Assembly (NCBI GenBank): GCA_949152475.1
Contig: OX424566.1
Location: forward strand, 32,154,423-32,218,422
Source: Terebella lapidaria
Taxonomy: Eukaryota > Annelida > Polychaeta > Terebellida > Terebellidae
DNA length: 64,000 nt
Direction of reading: 5' to 3'
The stretch's first letter is position 1, and each line of letters begins with the position of its first letter. A program made the translations under genes and the position numbers. Below, piece after piece: positions 1 to 10,367 of this stretch. Under the pieces are notes generated by a model. That model was not told the origin of the DNA, did not search any database, and saw nothing but the letters and a program-made list of their open reading frames with translations.

Positions 1-703
1 ATTTCTCTTGAATACCCACTGATGACCATGTTCTCAAAATGATTGTAAAAAACATTCCTAACTGCTGTATATATTTCTGAAAGCAAGTGAAACTTAGAAA
101 ATCCCCTCGGCCGGAATTTGTAATTTGTTTTGTAGTTTTGGAAAACGTGTGGACGCATGCATTATATTTGGATATTCACAATAAACACAGGAAAACACGA
201 CATAGGCCTACATGTAACTGGCGAGGATTTCTAAACAAACCACAGACGAACGAACGGTGAAATCATGTATGTAGATCGCATAGTTCTTGAGTCTATTGAC
301 ACGAATGACAGTAATAATCGATGTGTATTTGGATCGCCTGTTACAATTTTCAATTGCCAAGGACATTTACAATACAACACTCATACACCAAAACAAAAGC
401 GTTACTCCTCAGCGATATGGGCAAAACATAAAAACTGAAACTTCGGTTTTTCAACAAAACCTGATGAGAAAACGTACAATGAATTGAATATATTGTGGGA
501 AAGAACATTTTCAACCAAAATTACATGTCGTGGCTGAACGTTTTAGATTCCACTCGGCTGTACTCTAATTTTTAAAACTGTTTTTTAAAGTGTTAAAAAT
601 TGGCATGCTTCACCTTGAGATCAAACGGGCATTTTTCTGCAAACTTTCAGACTTCTGCCCATATAACTGAGAAGGTTAGCAACCTACTGTAATCACATAG
701 CAA
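1..703. other. No supported feature
   Basis: AT-rich sequence with only short chance reading frames. I see no splice-bounded coding frame, repeat unit or RNA gene. Confidence 0.6.
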
Positions 704-855
704 TCACGTGCCGTTACGGTGTGATTCTGGGTGCAAACAAACAGACACCTTCTGTGTTACCTGAGTAATTTGAGTTTTGAATGGAGTTCTACTCATATTT
801 AACAGAAGGTGTATGTTTGTTTGTTCACCGGAAATCACACCATGACATCACGTGA
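704..855. repeat. Palindromic MITE, copy 1
   Basis: The two halves are near-perfect inverted copies. The left end reads TCACGTGCCGTTACGGTGTG and the right end is its imperfect reverse complement finishing in CACGTGA. Inner arms carry a CAAACAAACA block and its complement around a short AT-rich loop. A second copy with the same ends and inner blocks lies at 48250-48410, so this is a dispersed foldback MITE and not a local hairpin. There is no coding capacity. The superfamily is not recognised. Confidence 0.8.
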
Positions 856-1080
856 CTTACAGGCTCTATTCCTCCTGAAATCTTTTCGTCTACATGTCAA
901 CAGATATTGTTTATCTTGAGCGCGTGACGGAAGAGTCTATTCTAATGATTTACGCTGGGAGCGCGGGTTAGGAATGGGATCATCCTAGCATGTAATTGCT
1001 ACATGTAATACTGCAGCGCACGTATCCACAGTACCTACCTTGAATTTGTCCACTTGAATTACGTAATGAACAAGGCAATA

Positions 1081-1174
1081 GACGTCACACTGGACGGCAA
1101 AATCATGTAAAACGTCCAGTGATTGCTGGTTCTATTGTGATTTCACTGGGAATTTTGCCGTCCAGTATGGCGTC
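1081..1174. repeat. Short inverted-repeat hairpin
   Basis: GACGTCACACTGGACGGCAA at the left end is matched by its reverse complement, with two mismatches, at 1152-1174. Arms of about 23 bp enclose a loop of about 48 bp that repeats part of the arm (ACGTCCAGTGA). It is probably a very small MITE. No second copy was noticed in the window. Confidence 0.65.
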
Positions 1175-1594
1175 ATAAATAGAGGAGAAATACCTTATGA
1201 CGTCAGTTGCAAAGCATCTATACGGAAGCGCCCTACCACAATGAAAATTCCAGCTTAAATCGAAATTTTGTATTTTGAAACAGATAGCATTTCGGAAGTC
1301 ACGTTTGTGTGAATCTATCGCCGTTTGCAATGTGCATGGACATGTAATATTCAGTTTAATAGTTTACTCGAAGTAATTTGACTGAAAAAACAATGTAAAA
1401 TAATTTTGAAAAATTGTGTCAACAGCAGCCACATCAGGCCATCACAGAGTATGCCACTCACTAGAAAACAAAATTGCTGCCACTTGTAGATTTACAGATG
1501 ACCATTTAACAGATAATCCGTCATATATTCATGTCTGGACTTACATGACAATGTGCAACTGAAGCTGGTATCGCAATGATACACATTTCAACAG
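1175..1594. other. No supported feature
   Basis: Unremarkable AT-rich sequence up to the Ty3/Gypsy remnant. Confidence 0.55.
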
Positions 1595-2296
1595 ACAGTG
1601 GCCCTGGCTCACGGTGCAGCGGAGAAGAATGTGCAAGACATCGGTGATGCTATCTTAACGGAACCAAGGAGCGAGTTTAGGTACAGGTGGTAGTAAAAAA
1701 CCATAAGTACAACATGGAAAGGCCTGTGACAAACGCGGCTTCAGCAACCAAAGGCTTGAAGAATGCTGGTACAAAGACAGTGTGTGTTTCAAATGTGAGG
1801 AGACAGGACACCTGACATCTGTCAACTTAACACACCCAACGTACGGAGTACAAGGAGAGGGATATATTTCGGGAAACATGGAAAGTTCAGAAAAGGTTAC
1901 ATATGCTAACAGTAGTATGTAGAAAATGACGAGGACTCATAGGAAGACAATCTGGATGATTGCACGACGTTAATGCACGCCCCAACAATATAAGTATACC
2001 CTGACGATAGAATACGTAGAATTACACATGGAACTGGGCACAGGGACAGTGTGTTCAATGATGAAACTCGCTGATTATAACAAGTACTTTCCACATGTAG
2101 CACTGCGAAAAGTCAACTTGCGTATTCAGGAATGCTACTGGAAAATGTAGGAGAAGTCCTGGTGAATGTGCCATACAAGGGTCAACATGCAGTCAACGAC
2201 TACCCATAGTCCTGTACACGCACACAAGTGCCACCGCATCTGCTTGGAAGAATATTGATGCGGGAATTCACATTATATAAAATTGTCTTTGGAATA
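1595..2296 (+). pseudogene. Decayed Ty3/Gypsy gag-protease remnant
   Basis: Broken plus-strand frames contain, in order, a Gag C-terminal helix-like segment (LAHGAAEKNVQDIG), a CCHC zinc-knuckle remnant (CWYKDSVCFKCEETGHL) and a retropepsin-like stretch (VELHMELGTGTVCSMM, then GEVLVNVPYKGQHAV). This is the normal order of a Ty3/Gypsy gag-pro region. Several stops and frame changes interrupt it. The last zinc-knuckle cysteine is absent, and the protease position where this family has DTG reads GTG, so the remnant cannot be active. No reverse transcriptase or LTR is visible beside it. The right boundary coincides with the start of a different repeat at 2297. Assignment rests on motif order, not on a similarity search. 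Confidence 0.65.
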
Positions 2297-2388
2297 TAGT
2301 CGGGCATTACGGGGGTCCCATTGTACACCCCCCGCCTTCCCCCAATAATCCCCCAAAACCAACTTTTTTCTCAAAGTTTTTTAATACT
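2297..2388 (+). repeat. Solitary terminal repeat of the 3.4-6.8 kb element family
   Basis: It starts TAGTCGGGCATTACGGGGG and continues with the same C-rich tract, the CCAAAACCAACTTTTTTC block and the TTTTTTAATACT block found at 3437-3530. After 2388 the match fades, although about 30 bp further on resemble the sequence near 3600 (AATTCGAGATTG), which suggests an internally deleted copy. No matching right end was found. Confidence 0.75.
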
Positions 2389-3436
2389 CTGATGCTCCCT
2401 GAAAATTCGAGATTGACAATGATAATCGAATATTCATATGGAAAGTCTGCTATTCTGCTGATCTCACGTTAATTTGATGAATCACATGATTTCCTGAAAT
2501 GTAGCTTTCAGTCTCAATCTAATGTCACTCCATTTTGATTGATGATAGTCAACGCAAAATGAGGAAAATGACATAAATGAATGGATTATCCCATTCTCAG
2601 TCCTCATGATATGGATTACATATTAGTTGGAATATGACAGGTAAGTGGTCCACACAAATTACGAGCCACCCAACCAAGGCTGGATGTCATCTGGATATGA
2701 CCCTCATCCATTTTCTGTAAACGTGTTTCAAAGAATGAGAACTGAAATTATGTGAGAAATATGCACTCAATAGGAAAATTGAACTTGAGCATCTATTTCT
2801 TTATTTCAAGAGCAGTTATTTATTGTCATAGGCCAATCATTGTCTAGATCCATCATAATTACAACAACGAAAATACATTGTAATAGAGATGACGTTAGTC
2901 TGATTGGAAATTAATATTATCTCAGCTTTTTACCAATTTCTATTACTCCTAACTTTATGCTACTTGTAAAAGGTCGATTTGTGCAATACATATTCTACAC
3001 AACAGGCACATGAAGCTTTAGATGAAGCATATATATTTGCTAATATAAAAACAGCTTCGGAAGTTCACAGCAGTCGGAGCAAAACCGGTTAGTTGTATAC
3101 TATTATTCGGGAGTAATTTCAAATAATGGGACTGAATGAAAAATAACCACAGCTGGTATGGGAAGCTAGAGTGGTCAAATATTTCCTGCACGTTATTCCA
3201 GCTAACCAGGGACCTATTGTTGCACAGGAACTTTCGGATCACGTGATAATGCATATGGATTTTTCATGCTTCAACGCCCAACGTTAAACTCATATAAATA
3301 CAGACTACAATATAACGTGTCATCCGGTACGCCCTCTTGGAACTTTTGCAACGGCCGCTAACGTAAAACAACCTGAACGTGATAGCACCCTATGTGCCAT
3401 AAGACATAGGGTGCGGTTGTGCCCGGCAACCCGGAT
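2389..3436. other. No gene; one small hairpin
   Basis: No coding frame is supported. A perfect short inverted repeat (GCACCCTATGTG and its complement) sits at 3386-3412, just outside the large element. The rest is featureless AT-rich sequence. Confidence 0.5.
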
Positions 3437-4246
3437 TAGTCGGGCATGTACGGGGGGTCCCTTTGCACCCCCCCCCCATGATCCTCCAAAACCAACTTTT
3501 TTCCCAAGGTTTTTTAATACTAAAAAAACATTACATATGTCTCCGGTTGCGCATCCATTGCAAAAATTGGTTTTCAGGCCATTTTTCAAAATGGCCGCCC
3601 CGCGAAATCTCGAATTTTGAGATTGCTTCACTTTAGGCTGCATAGGTCTACAAAATAAAATCTTTGTTACCTTTTGCTACATATTTTAGGGGCCTGATAC
3701 ATTGTTCATGAGAAAACAGTGGTTAAATAAATATTTATAACATGAATATGTCCATAAATCCAAGATGGCCGCCAAATTTAGATAATTTTTCACTAAAATG
3801 TCCATAACCTAGGTCAACCTAGGATGTTCATTTTGGGGTCTATACCTAGGTTTTCATATACAGGGAATCCATTTAGACCAAAATAAATACAATCAAGCTA
3901 TTTCTTTTGATGCATGTACACCTGCACACATGGTACACGCTACATATTCATTTAGATATCTCCCGAACATAGCCCCCTTGACACCCCTATGGTCTCAATT
4001 GTGGATCTTGCTTGGATATTTCTGATAGAGACTTTTACTGATTTGCAATCCCAATAAATCCTTGAACAAATAGAGCTTCATTTGGTTAGTTTTCTCAATT
4101 AACATAAATCCAAGATGCCTGCTAAAAACACCCCGAAAATTCAAGTTCGTAACTAACTGTGCTATAAAGATGTGTGATACTTACTTTTAAGGGTATTTTA
4201 GTATGTAGATTCCATTTTTGGTGTTATTCTAGCTATATAATATCAA
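3437..4246 (+). repeat. Left long inverted arm
   Basis: It matches the reverse complement of 5945-6753 along its whole length, including the poly-C tract, the CAAAATGGCCGCC block, the AAATCCAAGATGGCCGCC block and the inner end TTCTAGCTATATAATAT. One local difference is visible near 3805-3815: ACCTAGGTCAACC here against ACTTCGGACTCAGTCAACC in the other arm. That site is exactly where the tandem duplication begins. Confidence 0.85.
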
Positions 4247-4878
4247 TTTAAGGACGAATTGCACGTAAAATCCCGAATCTGGAACGCGCCAGTTCTCCAT
4301 TCATTTATAATGTAAATATAAAGGTAACAAAATCATGAACTTGCTAACATCCATTTGGCACCAGAATTTACTGTGGCGACCTATAGCCATCAAGGATCAT
4401 CAACCGAGACTTGGTTTTTGACTAAATATGATTCATTGTCTGATAATTGTCATTTTCAAATGTCATATTGTGATTTATTTCTCAAAAGACAAGGTACACT
4501 CAAAACATGCCCAACGGTAGGATTATTTTTTACTGCAGGCTGTAGAATTTTCCAGAACTGAGGAGATAGAGGATGTTGAGGGGTATGATGTCGGACAGCT
4601 CAAGACAATGTTGTTGTACTACAAGAGAATGCAGGGCAATGGTGAAAATATGTCAATTCATCCAACATAGCAGTACCAATATCATAGTTTCATGTTCCAT
4701 CATGTTCATGTGTAAAAACTGCCAATGAAGATATCTATATTATTGTTCTCTGTTTGTGATATAAAATGTATCACAAGCATGTTTGTGAGTAATGTGTAAT
4801 TCATAAGTGTATGAATTAATTCGAAAAACAATGTGTTCTTATTTGCTTTCCATCTCAATGAGATGCTGTTATCATTTT
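3813..4878 (+). repeat. 1066-bp tandem duplication, unit 1
   Basis: It begins GTCAACCTAGGATGTTC and runs through the inner part of the left arm into the unique centre, ending GCTGTTATCATTTT. The next 1066 bases repeat it in the same order. Confidence 0.9.
4539..4670 (+). other. Coding-like terminal-exon remnant carried by the element
   Basis: A splice-acceptor-like tract (TTATTTTTTACTGCAG) is followed directly by a 43-codon open frame ending in TAG, with internal motif EEIEDVEGYDVGQLKTMLLY. It is acidic with an amphipathic helix-like end and looks more protein-like than its surroundings. The same frame recurs at 5605-5736 with one substitution. It may be a captured host exon or the tail of a lost transposase gene. 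I do not recognise the family. Confidence 0.35.
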
Positions 4879-5944
4879 GTCAACCTAGGATGTTCATTTT
4901 GGGGTCTATACCTAGGTTTTCATATACAGGGAATCCATTTAGACCAAAATAAATACAATCAAGCTATTTCTTTTGATGCATGTACACCTGCACACATGGT
5001 ACACGCTACATATTCATTTAGATATCTCCCGAACATAGCCCCCTTGACACCCCTATGGTCTCAATTGTGGATCTTGCTTGGATATTTCTGATAGAGACTT
5101 TTACTGATTTGCAATCCCAATAAATCCTTGAACAAATAGAGCTTCATTTGGTTAGTTTTCTCAATTAACATAAATCCAAGATGCCTGCTAAAAACACCCC
5201 GAAAATTCAAGTTCGTAACTAACTGTGCTATAAAGATGTGTGATACTTACTTTTAAGGGTATTTTAGTATGTAGATTCCATTTTTGGTGTTATTCTAGCT
5301 ATATAATATCAATTTAAGGACGAATTGCACGTAAAATCCCGAATCTGGAACGCGCCAGTTCTCCATTCATTTATAATGTAAATATAAAGGTAACAAAATC
5401 ATGAACTTGCTAACATCCATTTGGCACCAGAATTTACTGTGGCGACCTATAGCCATCAAGGATCATCAACCGAGACTTGGTTTTTGACTAAATATGATTC
5501 ATTGTCTGATAATTGTCATTTTCAAATGTCATATTGTGATTTATTTCTCAAAAGACAAGGTACACTCAAAACATGCCCAACGGTAGGATTATTTTTTACT
5601 GCAGGCTGTAGAATTATCCAGAACTGAGGAGATAGAGGATGTTGAGGGGTATGATGTCGGACAGCTCAAGACAATGTTGTTGTACTACAAGAGAATGCAG
5701 GGCAATGGTGAAAATATGTCAATTCATCCAACATAGCAGTACCAATATCATAGTTTCATGTTCCATCATGTTCATGTGTAAAAACTGCCAATGAAGATAT
5801 CTATATTATTGTTCTCTGTTTGTGATATAAAATGTATCACAAGCATGTTTGTGAGTAATGTGTAATTCATAAGTGTATGAATTAATTCGAAAAACAATGT
5901 GTTCTTATTTGCTTTCCATCTCAATGAGATGCTGTTATCATTTT
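4879..5944 (+). repeat. 1066-bp tandem duplication, unit 2
   Basis: Same length and sequence as 3813-4878. The only substitution I noticed is GAATTTTCC against GAATTATCC (around 5615). The near identity implies a very recent event or an assembly duplication. Confidence 0.9.
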
Positions 5945-6753
5945 AAATCTATATTATATAGCTAGAATAACACCAAAAATGGAATCTACATACCAAAATA
6001 CCCTTAAAAGTAAGTATCACACATTTTGATAGCACAATTAGTTACGAACTTGAATATTCGGGGTGTTTTTAGCAGGCATCTTGGATTTATGTTAGTTAAG
6101 GAAACTAACCAAATCAAGCTCTATTTGTTCAAGGATTCATTGGGATTGCAAATCAGTAAAAGTCTCTATCAGAAATATCCAAGCAAGATCCACAATTGAG
6201 ACCATAGGGGTGTCAAGGGGGCTATGTTCGAGAGATATCTGAATGAATATGTAGCGTGTACCATGTGTGCAGGTGTACATGCATCAAAAGAAATAGCTTG
6301 ATTGTATTTATTTTGGTCTAAATGGATTCCCTGTATATGAAAATCTAGGTATAGACCCCAAAATGAACATCCTAGGTTGACTGAGTCCGAAGTTATGGAC
6401 ATTTTAGTGAAAAATTATCTAAATTTGGCGGCCATCTTGGATTTATGGACATATTCATGTTATAAATATTTATTTAACCACTCTTTTCCCATGTACAATG
6501 TATCAGGCCCCTACAATAAGCAGCAAAAGGTAACAAAGATTTTATTTTGTAGACCTATGCAAGTGAAGCAATCTCAAAATTCAAGATTTCGCAGGGCGGC
6601 CATTTTGAAAAATGGCCTGAAAACCAATTTTTGCAATGGATGCGCAACCGGAGACATATGTAATGTTTTTTAGTATTAAAAAACCTTGAGAAAAAAGTTG
6701 GTTTTGGAGGATCATCGGGGGGTGCAAAGGGACCCCCCGTACATGCCCGACTA
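5945..6753 (-). repeat. Right long inverted arm
   Basis: Reverse-complement copy of 3437-4246. It carries a shorter C/G tract near its outer end and scattered substitutions, so the two arms are not the product of one recent copying error. Confidence 0.85.
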
Positions 6754-7877
6754 GATAGGATTTGGATGATCTTGGACGACTGTCTTATGGTGGAGTGGAT
6801 GAGGAGTATCCTGGAGGCTTACGGCACGTTCACGTCCTCGAATGGCTCTTGTGAATGACGACTCATCAAGGATCTCTTGGAGCCAACAAGTTGTTACAAC
6901 CCCATGCATATTTCAAACAACAGAAAATCAAGGTGAGTTTTGGGGTCACTTATTGTACATTTACCCGAAAAGAAGTAACGATATTTCTAAAAAAAAAAAG
7001 CTAATTAGGGCATTACGGCACAAAATGTCCTTATGGTATTCTCAGATTTTTTTACCCTCCTCTCATTTTTTCCACTTTTTGGTTTGGGATGAAAACTCCC
7101 CTTAAAATCTTCCTACCGACTCGGCAATTTTCATTTTTCAACGATATCTTGGTAACTGTGTATCGTGGAGCTAAATGGGACAGGAGTTATTTTCGGAATC
7201 ATGGGCCTAGAGGCCTGCGGAAAACATGTCTGAGGAATATGTGCAGTTAGCTCTGAACTCGGCCTAAAAGTTCTATGCTGAGCCAAAATTTTTAACATTC
7301 GTCAATATCTCAGAAACAGTGTGTGGTACAGCCATGCAAACAGACAATAGTCATAAATTAATTTTCATATATATCTATCAGTCGAAATGCACCAATGTAT
7401 CTTGATGTCTAGTTATTTGATAACACAAAATTGCATTGTTGTTATAGGTGGCACACCTATCTGTGTATTTTTTCCTGAGTGATCAACATGATCAAAGTTA
7501 TCTCCAATTTATCACTATGTAGTCATTGAATAAGGTGTGTCCTGAATTGTAAAATAAATATACATGAACATGCAATCTATTTTGTGGTACATGCATTTAC
7601 CTTTACTTTTCGAAAATTTTCGAGGGTTTTCGTATAAGATGAAAACATCTAAGATGAGCCAGGATCACCTCCAACTCTTCTTCAATACTGTACGGAAACG
7701 CAGTAAGTGTGCCATATTTTACCCAAAACATGTATATTAGCGAAGGAATAATTGTATGTGTAGACAGCAAGTTTATAGCACCGAGTTCCGTGAAGGCAAC
7801 ACATGATTTTAAAATTCTTGTAGTCTGGTTTTTCTTTAGTGGAGTACGATTTTCTGTGATAATCTGATCAAAAATGT
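6754..7877. other. No supported feature
   Basis: AT-rich sequence with poly-A and poly-T runs. Short open frames here have no protein-like character or splice signals. Confidence 0.5.
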
Positions 7878-8225
7878 ACGGAAGCGTATTGCTGCCAGGC
7901 CTGAAATTTTTTTATCAACTCGAAATTTCGAGATATCAACTCTGAATTTTGAGATATTAACTCAAAACTTCGAGATATTAACTCAAAATTTCGAGATGTA
8001 ACTCGAACTTTTGGGATATTAAATTTTGAGACACTACTCTATATGATTTATTTCGTAACTTTTCGTTCATTTTGATTTTGAGTTATTATCTCGAAATTTT
8101 GAGTTACTATCTCGAAATTTCGAGTTATTATCTCAAAATTGTGAGTTATTATCTCGAAATTTCGAGTTATTATCTCGAAATTTCGAGTTAAAAAAATTTC
8201 TCCCTTGGCAGCAATACGGCTCCGT
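7878..8225. mobile_element. MITE with ~20-bp terminal inverted repeats and CTCGAAATTTCGAG core
   Basis: Termini are ACGGAAGCGTATTGCTGCCA on the left and the reverse complement of ACGGAGCCGTATTGCTGCCA on the right, 18 of 20 matching. The 8 bp outside are AAAAATGT and AAAAATGC, fitting a hAT-type 8-bp target-site duplication. The interior is an array of roughly 20-bp palindromic words (variants of TATCTCGAAATTTCGAGTTA) that switch orientation halfway, so the element as a whole folds back. No coding sequence. Confidence 0.8.
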
Positions 8226-8721
8226 AAAAATGCAATTCAAGGCTTGAATTTGTAGAGTAGGCCTAATATTCATGGACAACATGGCAAACTGGGAAGTGGT
8301 GGTGAAAATTGGAGGAGAATCGAACAAGAAACAAAGCAGTAATGTATACCGCTCATTGTATTGGAAAGTTCCACATCATTTAACTTTTTTTTTCAAATTA
8401 CCTTGCATATTTTATGGGCATTATATAACTTTTCGCTTCATGAGCTCATCTCTTTCATGTTTGTTCATGCAAATTTGTGATTATATATTGAACGTCTCAA
8501 CTGGTGATAACCAGGTGCGCTGGTGAAAAGCAAATCATTCCAAGTGAAATACATTTCACATGTATGTTGTAAAATTAGACTTAAATTAAAATTGTGAAGT
8601 CTATGTTATACAATAACTTTCTGTATAGCAACAGGTGAAGTCCTGAGCGTGCTCGTGTGGTCATTGTTTTTGTATCACATACAGATTAAACCAAAGAGCA
8701 GACGTCACATCAAGAACAATA
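8226..8721. other. No supported feature
   Basis: Short chance frames only. The sequence becomes somewhat less AT-rich towards the splice-like exons that follow. Confidence 0.5.
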
Positions 8722-9352
8722 ATGTCGTCCAGACGTGCTTACGGACGGTCACGGTTGTTCAGACCAGATGTGGTGCCGAGTTGTGCACACTGAACGGCAC
8801 CTAATCACACGGAACGGTAAGATATTTTTTTCTAAAAATTGATTCAGAGTATTTAAAAGCTTACGTTTTCACTCATACTTTTGCCCCCAGTGAATGGAAG
8901 GGCGAGCACCACGTCCCCTCCACTACACTCCCACCACCGCGCGCACAGAGTAAACCATTATGTTTTTCCAATCACCCTTTTGACACAGTATAGGGTTTTT
9001 GGTGATTCAATTACCCTACCCTCTTTTTTAATTTTCTAGATCCAAAGACTGGTCCAACAAGCTTATTCCGGACGCCATCGTCCGAGGGCAGCCTTAAGGG
9101 AGAGTGGCTCTGTGGTATATGCAGGGACTCCTCTCTCTGTTTGGATTTTGTTTCCATGAGCTATTGGTAAGTATCGATTTTATTTTGAATATATAATTGT
9201 GCTGATATTTTGTGTGTAACCCAAACACTGCTTACATTGATTAATGTTTACTTCCTTACAGCCGAGTGGTGAGCCTGGTGCAGGGCATGCCCCTATTGTA
9301 GAGGTATGTCCTACAATGCCCAGAACCTGCTGTATGTATATATTGAAATAAA
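8722..9352 (+). other. Candidate small three-exon transcription unit
   Basis: Three intron-like stretches follow good signals: donor GTAAGATATT at 8817 with acceptor TTTTCTAG ending at 9039; donor GTAAGTATCG at 9167 with acceptor CTTCCTTACAG ending at 9261; and a possible donor GTATGTCC at 9304. If the first two are removed, a single frame stays open from the stop at 8720-8722 to TAG at 9299-9301; the first ATG in it is at 8768 and the peptide would be about 71 residues and cysteine-containing (EWLCGICRDSSLC). AATAAA follows at 9347. In exon 1 another ATG at 8722 opens a 23-codon arginine-rich frame. It may instead be the 5' exons of the retroelement whose tail starts at 9463, since a similar spliced-looking, arginine-rich stretch precedes another tail at 27.3 kb. 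No known family. Confidence 0.3.
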
Positions 9353-9398
9353 ATCATTTTTATCTTTTTAGAATCAATTCTTCAAATCAAAAATTTTA

Positions 9399-10367
9399 TT
9401 GTTTGAAAAATTATTGTTAAATCAGTTTCCAGTTGAGCTGTGTGGTAAATCCTATGGTTACATGTGGGGCAGGAAATGCTCACTCTTTCCGGAATACGTT
9501 ATTTCAATCCCCTTATGGCCATATATGGAGGCTCATGAGTTCCGTCATCGATTTGCCTTACACCGGACTTTGAAATTGGAAAGCGGACTTGGTTTTGATC
9601 GCTCGGATACTTTATACTTCGGTTTGTTGACCATGATACTTTTTCAAATTATATTTCAGATCTGTGGGGGTTTTTTTCTTCACGATTCCAAGCTCCCCCA
9701 ACATACCCCTAAGACATGTTTCCCTAGGGCGTCGATGTTGCACTTCACGTCCGTTACTCTCTATAACCCATCAAATGTTATTGGCGAAAATAATTTTAGA
9801 AATATAGACTCTGCAAAAAAAATAATTGAGTTGGGGGTCAAGTTCGAACAACACAACCCTAAAATATGTTTAAGACGCGAATCCGAAAATGATGCGCAAT
9901 CCATTCTACGGCGCACTGGTTTCGAGGTTTTGGCTGAGAATCGAGAATGCGGACTCAACAACCCAACCACAGGTCAAAAGCAACATTTCGACCACACTGA
10001 ACAAATCGACTACATGTCAAAAGCACAATGGATACCGACAAGCAGACACATTTATTACACTAATACTGGTAGGTTCAGTGTAAGTGATATATTATTATTA
10101 GTTCAACAGTCACGTCACACCCATAGCATTAAATTGTCGCGAAAATCACAGAATATCATTGACATACCCCTAAAATGTGCAGTTATCGACGCCAAGTTCC
10201 ACCAAAACTCCCCCGGGATATCTTTGTGTATGATGATGACACATCTTCATCTAGGACGACGAAAGCCCCAATGCGCCGTCTTCAAAGATGACTCGTCTAA
10301 AATGTTTTCGAGCCCTGAGTCAAAGGACGTTCGACAGATTGACCCAAAAATCAATGCTGATATATGA
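9399..10367 (+). CDS. 322-codon open frame, probably not a host gene
   Basis: It is unusually long for this AT-rich background. The translation has no recognisable domain, signal peptide or compositional sign of a folded protein. Residues about 22-75 coincide with the dispersed retroelement tail (WGRKCSLFPEYVIS) also found at 26.8 and 28.2 kb. The first codons overlap a splice-acceptor-like TTTTTAG at 9371. The most likely explanation is a chance frame extending a repeat tail, and a weak alternative is a lineage-specific orphan exon. Confidence 0.15.
   Translation: MFEKLLLNQFPVELCGKSYGYMWGRKCSLFPEYVISIPLWPYMEAHEFRHRFALHRTLKLESGLGFDRSDTLYFGLLTMILFQIIFQICGGFFLHDSKLPQHTPKTCFPRASMLHFTSVTLYNPSNVIGENNFRNIDSAKKIIELGVKFEQHNPKICLRRESENDAQSILRRTGFEVLAENRECGLNNPTTGQKQHFDHTEQIDYMSKAQWIPTSRHIYYTNTGRFSVSDILLLVQQSRHTHSIKLSRKSQNIIDIPLKCAVIDAKFHQNSPGISLCMMMTHLHLGRRKPQCAVFKDDSSKMFSSPESKDVRQIDPKINADI
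9463..9640 (+). repeat. Retroelement tail, copy 1 of 3
   Basis: It begins GTGGGGCAGGAAATGCTCAC and shares with 26782 and 28162 the order: CTCTTTCCGGAA, TTATGGCCATATAT, a GACTTTGAAATTGGA-type block, then CGCTCGGATACTTTATACTT. The copies are diverged by substitutions and small indels, so they are old. Confidence 0.7.

Larger units (their letters stand above)
3437..6753. mobile_element. Non-autonomous DNA element with ~800-bp inverted arms
   Basis: Both ends read inward as TAGTCGGGCATGTACGGGG. The left arm (3437-4246) and right arm (5945-6753) are nearly perfect inverted copies, so the whole 3.3-kb unit could fold into a long hairpin. The centre holds unique sequence and a 1066-bp tandem duplication. 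No transposase is present, so mobilisation would need proteins supplied elsewhere. Flanking GAT is found on both sides (3434-3436, 6754-6756), which may be a 3-bp target-site duplication but could be chance. A solitary end of the same family lies at 2297. The superfamily cannot be assigned from these termini. Confidence 0.8.

Noticed and set aside
3411..3643. Overlapping frames on both strands at 3.3-3.6 kb
   Set aside because: They fall in the terminal arm of the mobile element and its C-rich tract and recur inverted at 6.5 kb as a by-product.
9399..10367. Longest non-transposon single frame as a host gene
   Set aside because: No domain, begins in a repeat tail, no splice or conservation evidence; kept only as a low-confidence entry.
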